This document shows, in pieces, positions 47,905-57,915 of a DNA stretch of 64,000 bases. The stretch's first letter is position 1. Each line of letters begins with the position of its first letter. Source of the stretch: Gammaproteobacteria bacterium UBA2679 (lineage in GTDB: Bacteria; Pseudomonadota; Gammaproteobacteria; Pseudomonadales; Oleiphilaceae). The notes beneath the pieces are model-generated. The model saw nothing but the letters and a program-made list of their open reading frames with translations. It was not told the origin of the DNA and searched no databases. The DNA is taken from contig DEMD01000016.1 of NCBI GenBank assembly GCA_002354735.1, forward strand, positions 225,049 through 289,048, written 5' to 3'. The position numbers and the translations under genes are program-made.

Positions 47905-48777
47905 TTATCCTTGAAACGGCTTATCGTGACTGCGGGTGATACGAATGTTATCGATGAGTCGGGTCTGCCCGAGACGCGCTGCGACCAGGACGACGATATC
48001 CCCGTCACGCTCACTGGCTACTTCCAAAGTGTCCGCACGTACGATGTTGAGATATTCGGTTCGAAAGCCTTTCTGCGCCAATTCAGCCAAACCTTCCGTC
48101 TGCAACTGCAGAAAGTTCTTTTCGCCAACACTGATGCGATCAGCGATATGCTGCAAGGTCTGATACAGACCGGCGGCCACTGGCCGATGTTCGGCAGACA
48201 GATACTGATTGCGTGAGCTCATGGCCAGGCCGTCAGCCTCACGCATGGTGGCACCGGAAACGATTTTCACTGGCAGCAATAGGTCGGCAACGAGCTTGCG
48301 AATGACCGCCACCTGCTGGAAATCCTTTTCACCGAAGAATGCCACTGTCGGCTGAACGAGATTCAGCAGGATACTGACGACCGTAGACACGCCATCGAAA
48401 TGTCCTGCCCGATGAGCGCCGCAGTGGTGGCGGGTAACCTCAGGAACGATAACCTTGGTATGCGCCTCAAGACCACGCGGATACAACTGCTCTGCGGTCG
48501 GGGTAAACAGCAGGTCACATCCTGCTTCCGCCAGCTTGATCTGGTCGTCCGCCAGCGTTCTTGGGTAGGTGTCGAAGTCCTCACCCGCAGCGAATTGAAG
48601 CGGATTGACAAAAATCGAGGCCACCGTGAAATCGCACTGCTTCACGGATTGCTCGATGAGACTGATATGACCGGAGTGGAGGTTGCCCATGGTCGGAACA
48701 AAACCGATAGTCGCACCTTGTCGTCGAAAACGATCAAGTATGCCCCTCAGCTCACCGATATCTGTTGAGGTCTGCAT
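47905..48777 (-). CDS. panC: Pantothenate synthetase
   Basis: A 290-residue enzyme joining pantoate and beta-alanine. It shows FVPTMGNLHSGH (ATP-binding HxGH-like), VASIFVNPLQF and a GEKDFQQV motif. The ATG at 48777, eight bases after the panB stop with a GGAG upstream, fits the family; a TTG at 48789 would overlap panB. Confidence 0.96.
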   Translation of the reverse strand: MQTSTDIGELRGILDRFRRQGATIGFVPTMGNLHSGHISLIEQSVKQCDFTVASIFVNPLQFAAGEDFDTYPRTLADDQIKLAEAGCDLLFTPTAEQLYPRGLEAHTKVIVPEVTRHHCGAHRAGHFDGVSTVVSILLNLVQPTVAFFGEKDFQQVAVIRKLVADLLLPVKIVSGATMREADGLAMSSRNQYLSAEHRPVAAGLYQTLQHIADRISVGEKNFLQLQTEGLAELAQKGFRTEYLNIVRADTLEVASERDGDIVVLVAARLGQTRLIDNIRITRSHDKPFQG

Positions 48778-48785
48778 GTTCAAGC

Positions 48786-49598
48786 TCAAGACTCCACCTC
48801 AGCAAAGCAATGCTCAGACGCAGGGAAACTGCCGTCTTTCACAGCCTGAACGTAGCGCTCAATTGCCTGCTGAATGGAATCGCTGCCATCCATGAAGTTC
48901 CTGACGAATTTGGCCGGTTTGCGCTCGCCCAGGCCAAGCATGTCGTGCATTACAAGCACTTGGGCGTCAGTGTCTGCCCCCGCGCCAATACCGACTACCG
49001 GGACGGCGACAGACTCAGTGATCCTGCGCGCCAGATCCGGAGGTACACATTCGAGCAGGAGCATGTCTGCCCCGGCTTCTACCAGAGCGTGAGCATCCTG
49101 GAGCATGGCGTCTGCGGCCTTAGCCGTTTTGCCTTGGACCTTGTAGCCGCCAAACTTGTGTACCGACTGTGGCGTGAGGCCGAGGTGTGCGCAAACCGGA
49201 ACGCCCTGCCGCGAAAGCTGTGCAACCACGTCAGCCAGCCAGCCAGTGCCCTCCAGTTTCACCATGTGCGCACCAGCCCGCATGAGCGTGGCTGCGTCAC
49301 GGCACGCGCTAGCCGCATCGCTGTAGGTCATGAAAGGCATGTCAGCCATGATGAAGGCTGTCTGACTGCCACGCGCCACACATTCAGTATGATAGGCAAT
49401 GTCCGCCGTTGTGACCGGCACTGTACTTTCCTTCCCCTGCAGTACCATGCCGAGTGAGTCGCCAATCAGCAATACCTCTACACCTGCCAGCTCTGCCGTT
49501 CGTGCAAACATGGCATCATAGGCCGTGAGGACCGCTATTCGTTCCCTGTCTGCCGCCATCTTCTTCAGCCTGGACAGGGTAATTCTGGGTCCGCTCAT
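48786..49598 (-). CDS. panB: 3-methyl-2-oxobutanoate hydroxymethyltransferase
   Basis: A 270-residue TIM-barrel enzyme making ketopantoate. Motifs include [20 protein letters not shown] (Mg-binding Asp), HLGLTPQSV and the catalytic Glu region ECVPPDLA. It is translated upstream of panC in the same operon. Confidence 0.96.
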   Translation of the reverse strand: MSGPRITLSRLKKMAADRERIAVLTAYDAMFARTAELAGVEVLLIGDSLGMVLQGKESTVPVTTADIAYHTECVARGSQTAFIMADMPFMTYSDAASACRDAATLMRAGAHMVKLEGTGWLADVVAQLSRQGVPVCAHLGLTPQSVHKFGGYKVQGKTAKAADAMLQDAHALVEAGADMLLLECVPPDLARRITESVAVPVVGIGAGADTDAQVLVMHDMLGLGERKPAKFVRNFMDGSDSIQQAIERYVQAVKDGSFPASEHCFAEVES

Positions 49599-49632
49599 GT
49601 CTTCTCCCCATTCATCCGGTAGGTGATCATCT

Positions 49633-50199
49633 CTAGACTAATGCCAATTCTTTGCTTGTAAAGCGCTTTATGAGCACCAGACCTTTCCGATCATTGGCTG
49701 CGGGCATATCAGAGAGGGGCCGGCCATCGACGAAACGGAGCGCTGGGGAAATCTCGAGCAGCGGAATGAGTACGAAGTTACGTGTCAGCATGGCGTAATG
49801 CGGGATAGTGAGCTCAGGATCATCGAGCTTCTGGTCATCGAACAACAGCAGATCCAGATCCAGCGTTCTGGACGTCCAGCGATGACCTGCACGAACCCGT
49901 CCGAAGTCGTGCTCGATCGCTTGAAGTGATGTCAGCAGGGCCTTGGGGGTGAGGCGAGTGGCTACCGCGCATACAGCGTTGGCGTATTGCGATTGAGATG
50001 TGCCGCTGCCCGGCAGCGGATCGCTCTCATATGTCGACGACCACTGCGTGAGTTGAGTGTGAGGAAGGGCAGAAATACGCTGAAGGGCCTGGCGCAGGAT
50101 ATCGACGGGGTTGCCGATGCCCTGCATTGACAGGTTGCTGCCAAGGCCGATAAAGGCCTCGCTCGCTATGGGTAGCAATGCCTGTTCAGCCCAAGACAC
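49633..50199 (-). CDS. folK: 2-amino-4-hydroxy-6-hydroxymethyldihydropteridine pyrophosphokinase
   Basis: A 188-residue HPPK with IGLGSN at the N-terminus, SSTYESDP, and the Mg/ATP signature [12 protein letters not shown]. It is the orthodox folate-pathway member of the two FolK-like proteins in the window. It lies between pcnB (44 bases upstream) and panB, as in most gammaproteobacteria. Confidence 0.95.
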   Translation of the reverse strand: MSWAEQALLPIASEAFIGLGSNLSMQGIGNPVDILRQALQRISALPHTQLTQWSSTYESDPLPGSGTSQSQYANAVCAVATRLTPKALLTSLQAIEHDFGRVRAGHRWTSRTLDLDLLLFDDQKLDDPELTIPHYAMLTRNFVLIPLLEISPALRFVDGRPLSDMPAANDRKGLVLIKRFTSKELALV

Positions 50200-50243
50200 T
50201 GGCGCTAATCTGGCTCAGCGAGCAAAGCATGAACACTTGGCCA

Positions 50244-51650
50244 CTAGTGCTGCGGTTTCCGCCCACGACGACGGCGCGGTCGTCTGCGTCCATCACCATC
50301 GTCACGTCCGCCTGACGATTCACGACGCTCAAGGCGCTGCTGCTCATGTTTTTCCTGTGCTTCATCATGCAGCAATCTGCCCTCGTCGGACGCAATGTAG
50401 TCTGTCCACCACTGTCCCGCGCCCTCGGTATCCTCTCCGGCAGCTTCCCGCAGGAGCAGGAAATCATAGGCGGCGCGGAACCTCGGGTGGAACAGGCAGG
50501 ACTTGACGTTTCGCTTGCTATGACGCTCGAGCCGCGATTGAAGACCCCAGACCTCTTTCATGGGCATGGTGAAGCGTTTCGGTATGCTCGTGGTCAACAA
50601 CTGCCTGGCTACCACTGAATCCGCTGCCGCAAAGAAAGCGTCCTGCGGTGCCACGTCGGTGGCGAGCGTCTTTCGATATTCCTTCGAGAATGCTTCCCAG
50701 AGGAAAGCGGCGTAGATGAACGCGGGTGTTACTGGCTTGTCTGCTGCAACCCGACTATCTGTGCTCGCCAGGGCCAACAGTGCGAGCTTCAGCCCGGTTG
50801 GCGTCTGTGGAACTTGTGCCAGCAAGTACTGCAGCAGGTTGAAATGTTCGAGCTGTTTCCAAGCGGCCTGACCGTAGCCGGACATAAACAGCTTGAGTGC
50901 TTCATCGAAGAGTCTGGCAGAGGGTACTCCAGCCAGCAGTTCGCCCAGCTCATAGATAGCGTCCGACGCTGCCTTGTCAACTGTGAATCCGAGCTTGGCG
51001 GCAAACCGGGCAGCTCGCAGCATCCGTACCGGATCTTCGCGGTAGCGAACAGCGGGGTCGCCTATGAGGCGCAGCACCTTGTTATTGAGATCATCCAGAC
51101 CGTTGGCGTAGGCATGGATACTGAAATCGGAGATGTCGTAATACAACGCGTTCACGGAAAAGTCACGTCGTTCAGCGTCCTCGTCCTGGTTGCCGTAGGT
51201 GTTGTCTCTGAGTATGCGCCCGGTCTCTTCGTGCAAATGCTCGTCTTCAAGGTCAGCTGATGCGCGAAAGGTCGCCACCTCGATGATCTCACGACCAAAG
51301 CGGACATGGACGAGCTTGAAGCGGCGGCCTATGAGGCGCGCGTTCGAGAATAGCCCGTCTACGACTTCGGGATGGGCGTCGGTAGCGATATCGAAATCTT
51401 TCGGATGGCCGCCCAGCAGGAGGTCACGTACGCCACCACCCACCAGGTAGGCCTGATAACCAGAAGCGTTCAGGCGATAGAGCACCTTGAGTGCGGCGCT
51501 GCTGATCTGCTTGCGTGAAATCGAATGCTGATCGCGGGGGATTATTTTTTTGTCGATGCCATGAGTAGCAGGCATGGCTGCCTGTGGAATGTCGGCCTGT
51601 GGCTGCGGCGCAGCGATGCGGCGTGCAAATCCTAGAAGTTTTCTGAGCAT
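50244..51650 (-). CDS. pcnB: Poly(A) polymerase I
   Basis: A 468-residue nucleotidyltransferase. The catalytic block is GGGVRDLLLGG with the Asp pair DFDIATD. RNA-binding segments follow, and the C-terminal tail is very basic with a run of RRPRRRRGR. It adds poly(A) tails that promote RNA decay. The ATG at 51650 is the family-like start; the longer frame to 51716 would overlap the CrcZ terminator region. It lies immediately downstream of crcZ. Confidence 0.93.
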   Translation of the reverse strand: MLRKLLGFARRIAAPQPQADIPQAAMPATHGIDKKIIPRDQHSISRKQISSAALKVLYRLNASGYQAYLVGGGVRDLLLGGHPKDFDIATDAHPEVVDGLFSNARLIGRRFKLVHVRFGREIIEVATFRASADLEDEHLHEETGRILRDNTYGNQDEDAERRDFSVNALYYDISDFSIHAYANGLDDLNNKVLRLIGDPAVRYREDPVRMLRAARFAAKLGFTVDKAASDAIYELGELLAGVPSARLFDEALKLFMSGYGQAAWKQLEHFNLLQYLLAQVPQTPTGLKLALLALASTDSRVAADKPVTPAFIYAAFLWEAFSKEYRKTLATDVAPQDAFFAAADSVVARQLLTTSIPKRFTMPMKEVWGLQSRLERHSKRNVKSCLFHPRFRAAYDFLLLREAAGEDTEGAGQWWTDYIASDEGRLLHDEAQEKHEQQRLERRESSGGRDDGDGRRRPRRRRGRKPQH

Positions 51651-51721
51651 GAAGAATGTCTGTTTTTGTGCGGAAGAATGCCAGGACGCATAGTAAAGCA
51701 AAAAGCAAGCGGACACGAAGG

Positions 51722-51749
51722 AAAAACATGAAGGCTGCTCGAAGCAGCC
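51722..51749 (-). terminator. Intrinsic terminator of crcZ
   Basis: On the minus strand GGCTGCT-TCG-AGCAGCC (7-bp stem, 3-base loop) is followed by TTCATG and then five T residues. It separates crcZ from pcnB, though some read-through into pcnB is possible. Confidence 0.75.
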
Positions 51750-52071
51750 CCATTGAAAGTGACCGGTGTGGTCGGAGAGAACAACGCTGAGCGCGCTGTC
51801 ATATCAAATTACAAGCAAAAGGCTTTGAACACATCGAGCAGTAAGACTCTAGGAGCAGGCAATTCGGTTTCTGTGCCGTTGTTGTTTTTGTTAAGGCTTT
51901 TCTTATTCCGAAACTGCTTCAGGAGCAATCAATCTGCTAGAAGGCCAGCATTCAAAACTTTCAGCTCGTGCCCGGTTGTTATTGTTTGAGGGGCGTGAGA
52001 CTCAAGTGAGTCATGTCTAAGTGCATTATTGTTTTTATTGGTGCGGAGTTCGTATTGTTTTTATTTTACAA
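51722..52071 (-). ncRNA. crcZ: CrcZ-type small RNA sequestering Hfq/Crc
   Basis: This gap between cbrB and pcnB is where pseudomonads encode CrcZ. On the minus strand it holds four A-rich motifs of the AANAANAA kind: 52052-52067, 52024-52040, 51975-51988 and 51876-51894. A sigma-54-like promoter lies just upstream (52079-52098) and a hairpin with a T-run closes it. CrcZ is activated by CbrB and titrates Hfq away from target mRNAs, relieving catabolite repression. Length is about 350 bases; the exact ends are inferred from the promoter and terminator. Confidence 0.85.
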
Positions 52072-52078
52072 TTCATTA

Positions 52079-52098
52079 CATAGCAGCAACCAAGCCAA
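52079..52098 (-). promoter_or_regulatory. Sigma-54 promoter of crcZ (CbrB-dependent)
   Basis: On the minus strand TTGGCTTGGTTGCTGCT has the invariant GG and GC dinucleotides exactly ten bases apart (-24/-12). It is directly downstream of cbrB, whose product is an NtrC-family sigma-54 activator. The match to TGGCAC-N5-TTGC is partial in the outer bases. Confidence 0.65.
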
Positions 52099-52228
52099 CT
52101 TGTTAAATGTATTCAATATCAATAGCTTGTGTTTATAGCGTTGGTTCGGTGTGATGTCGGGATGTCAGAAGTGTTACCTATGCCCGCGGTTTATGTGTCT
52201 CCACTGTGTTCGCAGGTAACAAAGCAGG

Positions 52229-53665
52229 TCATCCCGACTTTTTGGGGCGAGGAATGCTCAGGCGCTGACGTCGTTCCCACAGATTTTTTCTGCTAATGCC
52301 CAGTTTTTTAGCCAATTCTGTCTCGCTCATCGTGTCCTGGTTCTCCAGGACAAAATGCTGGAAATAGTCTTCCAGTGAGAGATCACTGCTTTTGGCGGCA
52401 TCGGCTTCCTTCGGCATGTCATCGCCCGTGGCGAGCGCCTCAAGATAACTGTTCTGACGATCGTCAAAGTCAATGTCGAGTAGGTCGGGTGTAATGCCGG
52501 GTGCATCGGTGACGATGATGGCGCGCTCCAGCGCGTTTTCCAACTCTCGCACGTTACCTGGCCAATCGTAGGCAGCTATGGCCTGACGGGCAGCCTGGGT
52601 GAGTACGATGCCTGGCTTGTCCATGCGTTTGAGCAATTTCTGCAGGAGCTTGTCGGCCAGAAGCAGGATATCGTCGCCCCGATCCCGAAGCGGCGGAATC
52701 TTCAATGGCATGACGTTCAGGCGATAAAAAAGATCCTCGCGGAACTCGTTATTCCGTGTCATCGCCTTGAGGTTGCGGTGCGTTGCTGCAAGAAGCCGGA
52801 CGTCCACCTGGCGGGACTGGGTAGATCCGACACGCCTGATTTCACCCTCCTGCAATACGCGCAATAACCGCGCCTGAGCCTCGAGGGGGAGTTCACCGAT
52901 CTCGTCGAGAAAAAGCGTGCCGCCGTCAGCCGCTTCGATGAGGCCTCGTCGCGCACTCGCAGCGCCGGTAAACGCGCCTTTCTCGTGGCCGAACAGTTCG
53001 GATTCGATCAGTGTCTCGGGTATGGCTGCACAGTTCACGGATATCAGGGTCTGGTCATGGCGGCGGCTCAAGGCATGAAGCGCTTTCGCTGCCAGTTCCT
53101 TCCCCGTGCCGGACTCGCCCTGTATCAGCACGGTCGAATCAGTCGGTGCCACTTTCTCTATGAGCGTGAACAGCTTCAGCATCTGCTCACAGTCGCCGTA
53201 CATGAAACTCTTGACGCCTGCGCGTGGCGGACCTTCGGCAGTAACTGTCTCGCTACTACCTGCTGTGGGTGAAGCGGAAGCCGCGCCCGCGCTCTGGACG
53301 AGCTGACTTCGCTGACGCTGCCTTATCAGAATCGACTCGATGGCGGAGAGCATCTCATCATGGTCGAAGGGCTTTGCAAGATAGTCCACTGCGCCACGTT
53401 TCATGGCGTTAACAGCAGAGCGCATGCTCGCATAGCTGGTCATCACCAGAACCGGAATGTTCTTGGCCTCCTCAATAAGGCTGGTGCCTTCTCCCCCAGG
53501 TAGCCTTACATCGGTGATGATGAGATCGAGTCGCTCGCTACGAATAGCTTCGAGCGCCTCATCTAGGTTGCCGGCTTCGCTGACTGTGTAATCGTTGTAC
53601 TCGAGCAATTGCTTGAGCGCAGAGCGAATGACCTGCTCGTCTTCGACAATGAGAATGTTCGCCAT
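52229..53665 (-). CDS. cbrB: Sigma-54-dependent response regulator CbrB
   Basis: A 478-residue NtrC-family activator. The receiver domain has the phospho-acceptor Asp52 (IITDVRLPG). The central AAA+ domain has Walker A GESGTGKE, the sigma-54 contact loop GAFTGA and Walker [12 protein letters not shown]. The C-terminal Fis-type helix-turn-helix has [19 protein letters not shown]. With CbrA it controls the carbon/nitrogen balance and drives crcZ. It follows cbrA by nine bases. Confidence 0.95.
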   Translation of the reverse strand: MANILIVEDEQVIRSALKQLLEYNDYTVSEAGNLDEALEAIRSERLDLIITDVRLPGGEGTSLIEEAKNIPVLVMTSYASMRSAVNAMKRGAVDYLAKPFDHDEMLSAIESILIRQRQRSQLVQSAGAASASPTAGSSETVTAEGPPRAGVKSFMYGDCEQMLKLFTLIEKVAPTDSTVLIQGESGTGKELAAKALHALSRRHDQTLISVNCAAIPETLIESELFGHEKGAFTGAASARRGLIEAADGGTLFLDEIGELPLEAQARLLRVLQEGEIRRVGSTQSRQVDVRLLAATHRNLKAMTRNNEFREDLFYRLNVMPLKIPPLRDRGDDILLLADKLLQKLLKRMDKPGIVLTQAARQAIAAYDWPGNVRELENALERAIIVTDAPGITPDLLDIDFDDRQNSYLEALATGDDMPKEADAAKSSDLSLEDYFQHFVLENQDTMSETELAKKLGISRKNLWERRQRLSIPRPKKSG

Positions 53666-53674
53666 AAAAACGGG

Positions 53675-56600
53675 TTACCGCTGTTCGCGTGCAGTTATAT
53701 CAGCAAGAGGCAGCCGTATTTCGACTCTCGTCCCCCGCTGAAGACTGGATTGACCAACCGACGCTGGGCCTGGTTCCGACGGCCCGCTCCCAGCCACTGA
53801 AGGCTTGGCAGATAGCGCGATACTGTCCGTGTTATCAGCCGGATATATTGGGCTATGGTAACTGATCTTTCCGGAATGTTCTTCGATGATACGGTGTACA
53901 AGTGTGAGCCCGAGCCCAGTACCCTTGTCCGGGCCCTTTGTGGTGAAGAAAGGATCGAAGGCATGTCGCAGTACCTGATCGCTCATACCTTCACCAGTAT
54001 CGTTGATGTGAATGATGCTGGTGTCGACAGTCCGCTCATGTTCGAGAATGACAATTCGGCTTTCAAGACCCTTCAGGCTTGCTTTGACGCAGGCATCCCG
54101 GGCGTTGGATAGCAGGTTAATGAAGACCTGAGTCAATAACTGCTCGTCACCTGTGACCACACAGTCTCTGGGGAGTCTGTTGTCAAAGCTGACATGACCG
54201 TCGATTCGGGACAGCGAGAGCAAATGTATGGCTTCTTCCACCCGGTCGAAGAGCACGACAGCACCGCTGTGGCTGAACTCTGGCGCGTGTCCACTGCGCG
54301 CAAAATTCATCAATGATTCGAGAATGTTGGAGATCCGCCCCGTTTGCTGGCGAATTTGTGAAGCAACTTTGAGCACTTCTTCTTCGTCGGTCACCAGCCG
54401 AAGGTTCTGTGCAAGGCAGTCGATACCTGTGGCTGGATTGCCGATTTCGTGCGCGACGCCCGCTGCCAGTTTGCCGATCGACGCGAGACGCTCACTATGC
54501 CGAACTTCTGCTTCGAGCCGCTTCACTTCAGTCAGATCTTCCACAACGATAACCTGACCAAGGTCGTTTGCATCAGCGCCGCCGATCGCGTTTTTGTAGA
54601 CACTCACCCAGCACTGCCTGTCAGGGAGATTCAGCATCTGAGCATTGGCAGCGCTCCGAGGCTCTTCAATGACGCCTGTAAGTAGCGAGCTCCAGGGTTC
54701 TGGCAACGCACTGAGGTGAGAGCCAATGAGAGACTGCGCAGGCAGACCCGAAAGGGTTTCAAAAGCCGTATTCCAGATCAGTATCTCGTTCTCTTCCGAG
54801 ACGGTGCAGGCTGCGATGGGCAAATTCAACAGGATCTGACGATGATAGCGTCGTAGCCTGTCCAGCTCACCCGCTAGCCCGGTCAATCGGTCGTGGTAGC
54901 GCTCGAGTTTGTTCTCAACGAAAGTGATATCAGGTGCAGTCGGCAAACTGCTGCCAAAAGCTGGCGCTTCGCCACGCCCCATGAGGTCCGGATGGGCGCT
55001 CAGAGAGGTCTTGACGATATCTCGTGCAAGTGCGGGTCCCAGCAAGCCCGACAGGTTCGCTTCAAGCCGGTCCCTTAGCCGCCGCAAAGCGTAGGGGCGG
55101 GTCTCGTCTGCCGAAAGGTCAAGCTCCCTGCAGGCTCTGCGAACCTCGCGGGCGGCCGTGGTCTCACCGAGTTGCGAGGCTAAAGCGGTTGAAAATTCAC
55201 CAACCGAGCGAACACTGAGGCTGCGGGGATTGCCGTGGGTAAAGCTGGTAAATGAACAGGCCTGCGCTGCGCTCAGTTCGGCCTTTGTGCTGCGGAAAAT
55301 AAGCGAGACGGTCACAAAAATCGTGATATTGACACCAAGCGCCAACATGATGGCAACGTGCCAGTACTCATCGATGTCGGCGACTACCGGATAGAGTGTG
55401 TCGGAAAAATGAAGCCATTCGAAAATGCCCGCATAGGGCAGCGCTACGAGCACCACCCAGCTCATGATGCCGGCGATCAAACTGAAAATGATGCCGAGTC
55501 TGTTCGCAGTTGGCCAGTAAGTAACCGCTAAAATGCCCGGTAACAGCTGCAGGCTGGCCGAAAATGACAGGAGCCCAAGCGTTGATAGGGTCACTGAATC
55601 GGGCAGCATAGGGGCCAGAGCAGCGACGGCAATCATGAGAACGATTGCCAGGATTTGCCGCCCGGTGGTGAGCCAGCGATACAGATTCTCCTGACTCAGC
55701 ATCCGACTGGACACCGGCTGATAGGTCGGCAGCACCACATGGTTCAACAACATGCTTGAAAGTGCCACAACCGTCACGAGCACGACGCCGCCTACAGCCG
55801 CCAGAACGATAAGTACTGTCAACACGCTAACCAGTGGAGACTGCATCACCACGCCGAGCGCCAACAGAAAGAACTCAGGCTCTGTGGGCAGTGAGAGTTT
55901 GATACCAGCCCATAGCACCACAGGAATTGGCAGGGCGAGCACGAGCAGGAGGGCCGGGAACAGCCAGCTCGCTCTGAACAATGCGCGGCCGCTCGAGGGG
56001 CCCATGAGCAACATATGGAACATATGCGGTGTAGTGAGGGCTGCTCCGAAAAATATCAGCAGCAGAGTGCGCCAGGGGCCTTCTTCAAGATGGCGGTCAA
56101 TCGAGCTGATTCGCTGAGCGCTGTCTACCAACCAGGCATCGAGTCCTGAGAATCCATTGAAGACTTGATAAAGCGTCAGTAGCCCTATCGTGGTAAAGCC
56201 TACGAGCTTGACGAGCATTTCGAAGCTGAGCAGCGTGCTCAGTGCCATGTCCGGCTTACCGGTTTGCAGCTTGTTTCGTGCGATAACGATGACCAGAACA
56301 GCAAGTCCGCTCCAGTAAGCGATCATGAGTGCCCAGGCATGGTCGGACGACTGCAGCAGGTATCCGAAAAGTTCCTCAAGTGCCTTGAACTGCAATAACA
56401 GTAGTGGAAGTGATGCGAGCGCCAGGAACACCGATATGAGGGTGCCGCTGCCTTGGCTCCGGTAACGGAATGTGAAGAGGTCAGCGATACTTGTGAGCTG
56501 ATAGGTTCTGCAGATTTCCAGTAGGGGCGTCAGCAGAACTGGTGCCAGGAGATAGCAGCCGCTAATGCCAAGGTAGATGGCGAGAAAGCCGTAGCCCGAC

Positions 56601-56797
56601 TGGTACGCGGTGCCAACGGCGCCTAGAAAGGCCCAGGCACTGGCATAAACGCCCAGCGGCAGTACGAATAGCAGCGAAGATACAAGGGACCTGCCCTGAA
56701 TGCGAGGCCAGCCCCGACCGCCTGCAACACCTGCGAACCCGACGCAGACGAGATAGCCTGTAACGAGAATAACTAACCACAAGGGATCAAAAATCAT
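53675..56797 (-). CDS. cbrA: Sensor kinase CbrA with SLC5 transporter domain
   Basis: A 1040-residue protein. About 500 N-terminal residues form 12-13 membrane segments of the sodium:solute symporter (SLC5) fold, which in P. putida transports histidine. A cytoplasmic STAC-like linker and a PAS domain follow. The HisKA domain carries the phosphorylated His in GVAHEIGNP and the HATPase domain has DTGEGM and GTGLGL. The ATG at 56797 starts MIFDPLWLVIL and overlaps the small cbrX gene by 11 bases. The longer frame to 56887 is cbrX DNA read out of frame. Confidence 0.93.
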   Translation of the reverse strand: MIFDPLWLVILVTGYLVCVGFAGVAGGRGWPRIQGRSLVSSLLFVLPLGVYASAWAFLGAVGTAYQSGYGFLAIYLGISGCYLLAPVLLTPLLEICRTYQLTSIADLFTFRYRSQGSGTLISVFLALASLPLLLLQFKALEELFGYLLQSSDHAWALMIAYWSGLAVLVIVIARNKLQTGKPDMALSTLLSFEMLVKLVGFTTIGLLTLYQVFNGFSGLDAWLVDSAQRISSIDRHLEEGPWRTLLLIFFGAALTTPHMFHMLLMGPSSGRALFRASWLFPALLLVLALPIPVVLWAGIKLSLPTEPEFFLLALGVVMQSPLVSVLTVLIVLAAVGGVVLVTVVALSSMLLNHVVLPTYQPVSSRMLSQENLYRWLTTGRQILAIVLMIAVAALAPMLPDSVTLSTLGLLSFSASLQLLPGILAVTYWPTANRLGIIFSLIAGIMSWVVLVALPYAGIFEWLHFSDTLYPVVADIDEYWHVAIMLALGVNITIFVTVSLIFRSTKAELSAAQACSFTSFTHGNPRSLSVRSVGEFSTALASQLGETTAAREVRRACRELDLSADETRPYALRRLRDRLEANLSGLLGPALARDIVKTSLSAHPDLMGRGEAPAFGSSLPTAPDITFVENKLERYHDRLTGLAGELDRLRRYHRQILLNLPIAACTVSEENEILIWNTAFETLSGLPAQSLIGSHLSALPEPWSSLLTGVIEEPRSAANAQMLNLPDRQCWVSVYKNAIGGADANDLGQVIVVEDLTEVKRLEAEVRHSERLASIGKLAAGVAHEIGNPATGIDCLAQNLRLVTDEEEVLKVASQIRQQTGRISNILESLMNFARSGHAPEFSHSGAVVLFDRVEEAIHLLSLSRIDGHVSFDNRLPRDCVVTGDEQLLTQVFINLLSNARDACVKASLKGLESRIVILEHERTVDTSIIHINDTGEGMSDQVLRHAFDPFFTTKGPDKGTGLGLTLVHRIIEEHSGKISYHSPIYPADNTDSIALSAKPSVAGSGPSEPGPASVGQSSLQRGTRVEIRLPLADITAREQR

Positions 56798-56963
56798 CGG
56801 AATTCTTCCGGCTTTCCAGCAAGGCAGCGACGACGATGACGGCAGCCCAGATGAGATAAGGCCGATACCAGCTGCTGCCAGGCGCAAGCCACCAGTCCAT
56901 CACGATGGGTGATAGGAGATAGATGCCAAAGACAAGCAGGAAAACAAGCCGGTAGATATACAT
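56787..56963 (-). CDS. cbrX: CbrX small membrane protein
   Basis: A 58-residue frame from an ATG at 56963: an N-terminal hydrophobic segment (YRLVFLLVFGIYLLSPIV), a short loop with WWLAPGSSWYRPY, and a second hydrophobic segment (LIWAAVIVVAALLE). Its stop lies 11 bases inside cbrA, so the two are translationally coupled. Pseudomonads have a small open reading frame named cbrX at exactly this place, which supports cbrA translation. Confidence 0.82.
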   Translation of the reverse strand: MYIYRLVFLLVFGIYLLSPIVMDWWLAPGSSWYRPYLIWAAVIVVAALLESRKNSDDF

Positions 56964-57015
56964 CAGTGCACTCTACTACGAGGCCAGTGGCTGCGCCATC
57001 GGCGCCGGTACAGGC

Positions 57016-57912
57016 TCACAGCGTCGACAGGCTCGGGTGAGAAACAGCTCGCTCGCGAATGTCGCTGATGAGCGCCGGATTCCAGGCCGCAGCTGCGTGC
57101 TGCAACAGAAGCTCCGGATCCACGGCTGTGAATTCATCAGCAAGCTTGGTCATGCCCAGAAATCGAAGACAGAACAAGAGATTCTGTATGACGCGGCGGT
57201 CATCCAGTGGTGGAGCTTTCGATTGCTTACTCAACTTCTGGCCCTGCTCATCCACCAGGATCGGAAAATGCGCAAAGCTGGGCGGCATCCAGTCGAGCGT
57301 CTGGTAGAGCGCTTGTTGCGCAAAGGTTTCGCTGAGTAGATCCGTTCCTCGCACCACATCAGTGATGCCAGCATCATGGTCGTCCACCACCACGGCAAGC
57401 TGATAGGCGAATACACCGTCTCGCCTTAGAAGCACAGGTTCTTCCACAATCGGTTTCAAGACAATGTCTTGAGAACCTTGTAAGCGGTCAGTGAATCGCA
57501 GGTTTGAGCCGGCTACCCGAAACCGCCAGTTCACATCGTCAGAAAGCGCCGCGGGTCTATCGCAGCGCTGACAAGCTAGTTGCGATGCCAGACTGATTGC
57601 CTTTCGGCTACAGGCACAGGCGTAAACGGCACCTCGCGAAAGGAGCTCGTTGAAAATGGCTTGATAACGAGTGAGTCGGGCAGACTGATAGACGACGGGG
57701 CCATCCCATAACAGGCCGTGGCGTTCAAGAGACTTGAGGATGGCAGTAGCTTCGGTCGGCCGACTTCGAAGTGGGTCGATGTCCTCGATCCGCAGCAGCC
57801 ATTCGCCGTTTCTGGATTTTGCGTCAAGAAAGCTGGCAACTGCTGCTATGAGAGAACCGATGTGCAGTGGGCCGGTAGGAGAGGGCGCAAACCGCCCTCG
57901 TGGTGCAGACAG
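57016..57912 (-). CDS. gluQ: Glutamyl-Q tRNA(Asp) synthetase with a non-AUG start
   Basis: A 298-residue protein that attaches glutamate to queuosine in tRNA(Asp). The class I HIGH-type motif is in FAPSPTGPLHIGS near residue 10 and the KMSKS-like motif is KLSKQ; zinc-binding cysteines are in YACACS and LACQRC. The conserved N-terminus is in frame and unbroken, yet there is no ATG, GTG or TTG before codon 127 (GTG 57534). The first plausible codon is CTG at 57912, three bases after the dksA stop and in the same frame, so CUG initiation coupled to dksA termination is likely. Confidence 0.88.
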   Translation of the reverse strand: MSAPRGRFAPSPTGPLHIGSLIAAVASFLDAKSRNGEWLLRIEDIDPLRSRPTEATAILKSLERHGLLWDGPVVYQSARLTRYQAIFNELLSRGAVYACACSRKAISLASQLACQRCDRPAALSDDVNWRFRVAGSNLRFTDRLQGSQDIVLKPIVEEPVLLRRDGVFAYQLAVVVDDHDAGITDVVRGTDLLSETFAQQALYQTLDWMPPSFAHFPILVDEQGQKLSKQSKAPPLDDRRVIQNLLFCLRFLGMTKLADEFTAVDPELLLQHAAAAWNPALISDIRERAVSHPSLSTL

Positions 57913-57915
57913 GGC

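Noticed and set aside
57576..57839. Frameshift in gluQ, suggested by an 87-codon frame with a different phase
   Set aside because: Manual reading shows an unbroken gluQ frame from 57912 to 57016; the other frame is a shadow.
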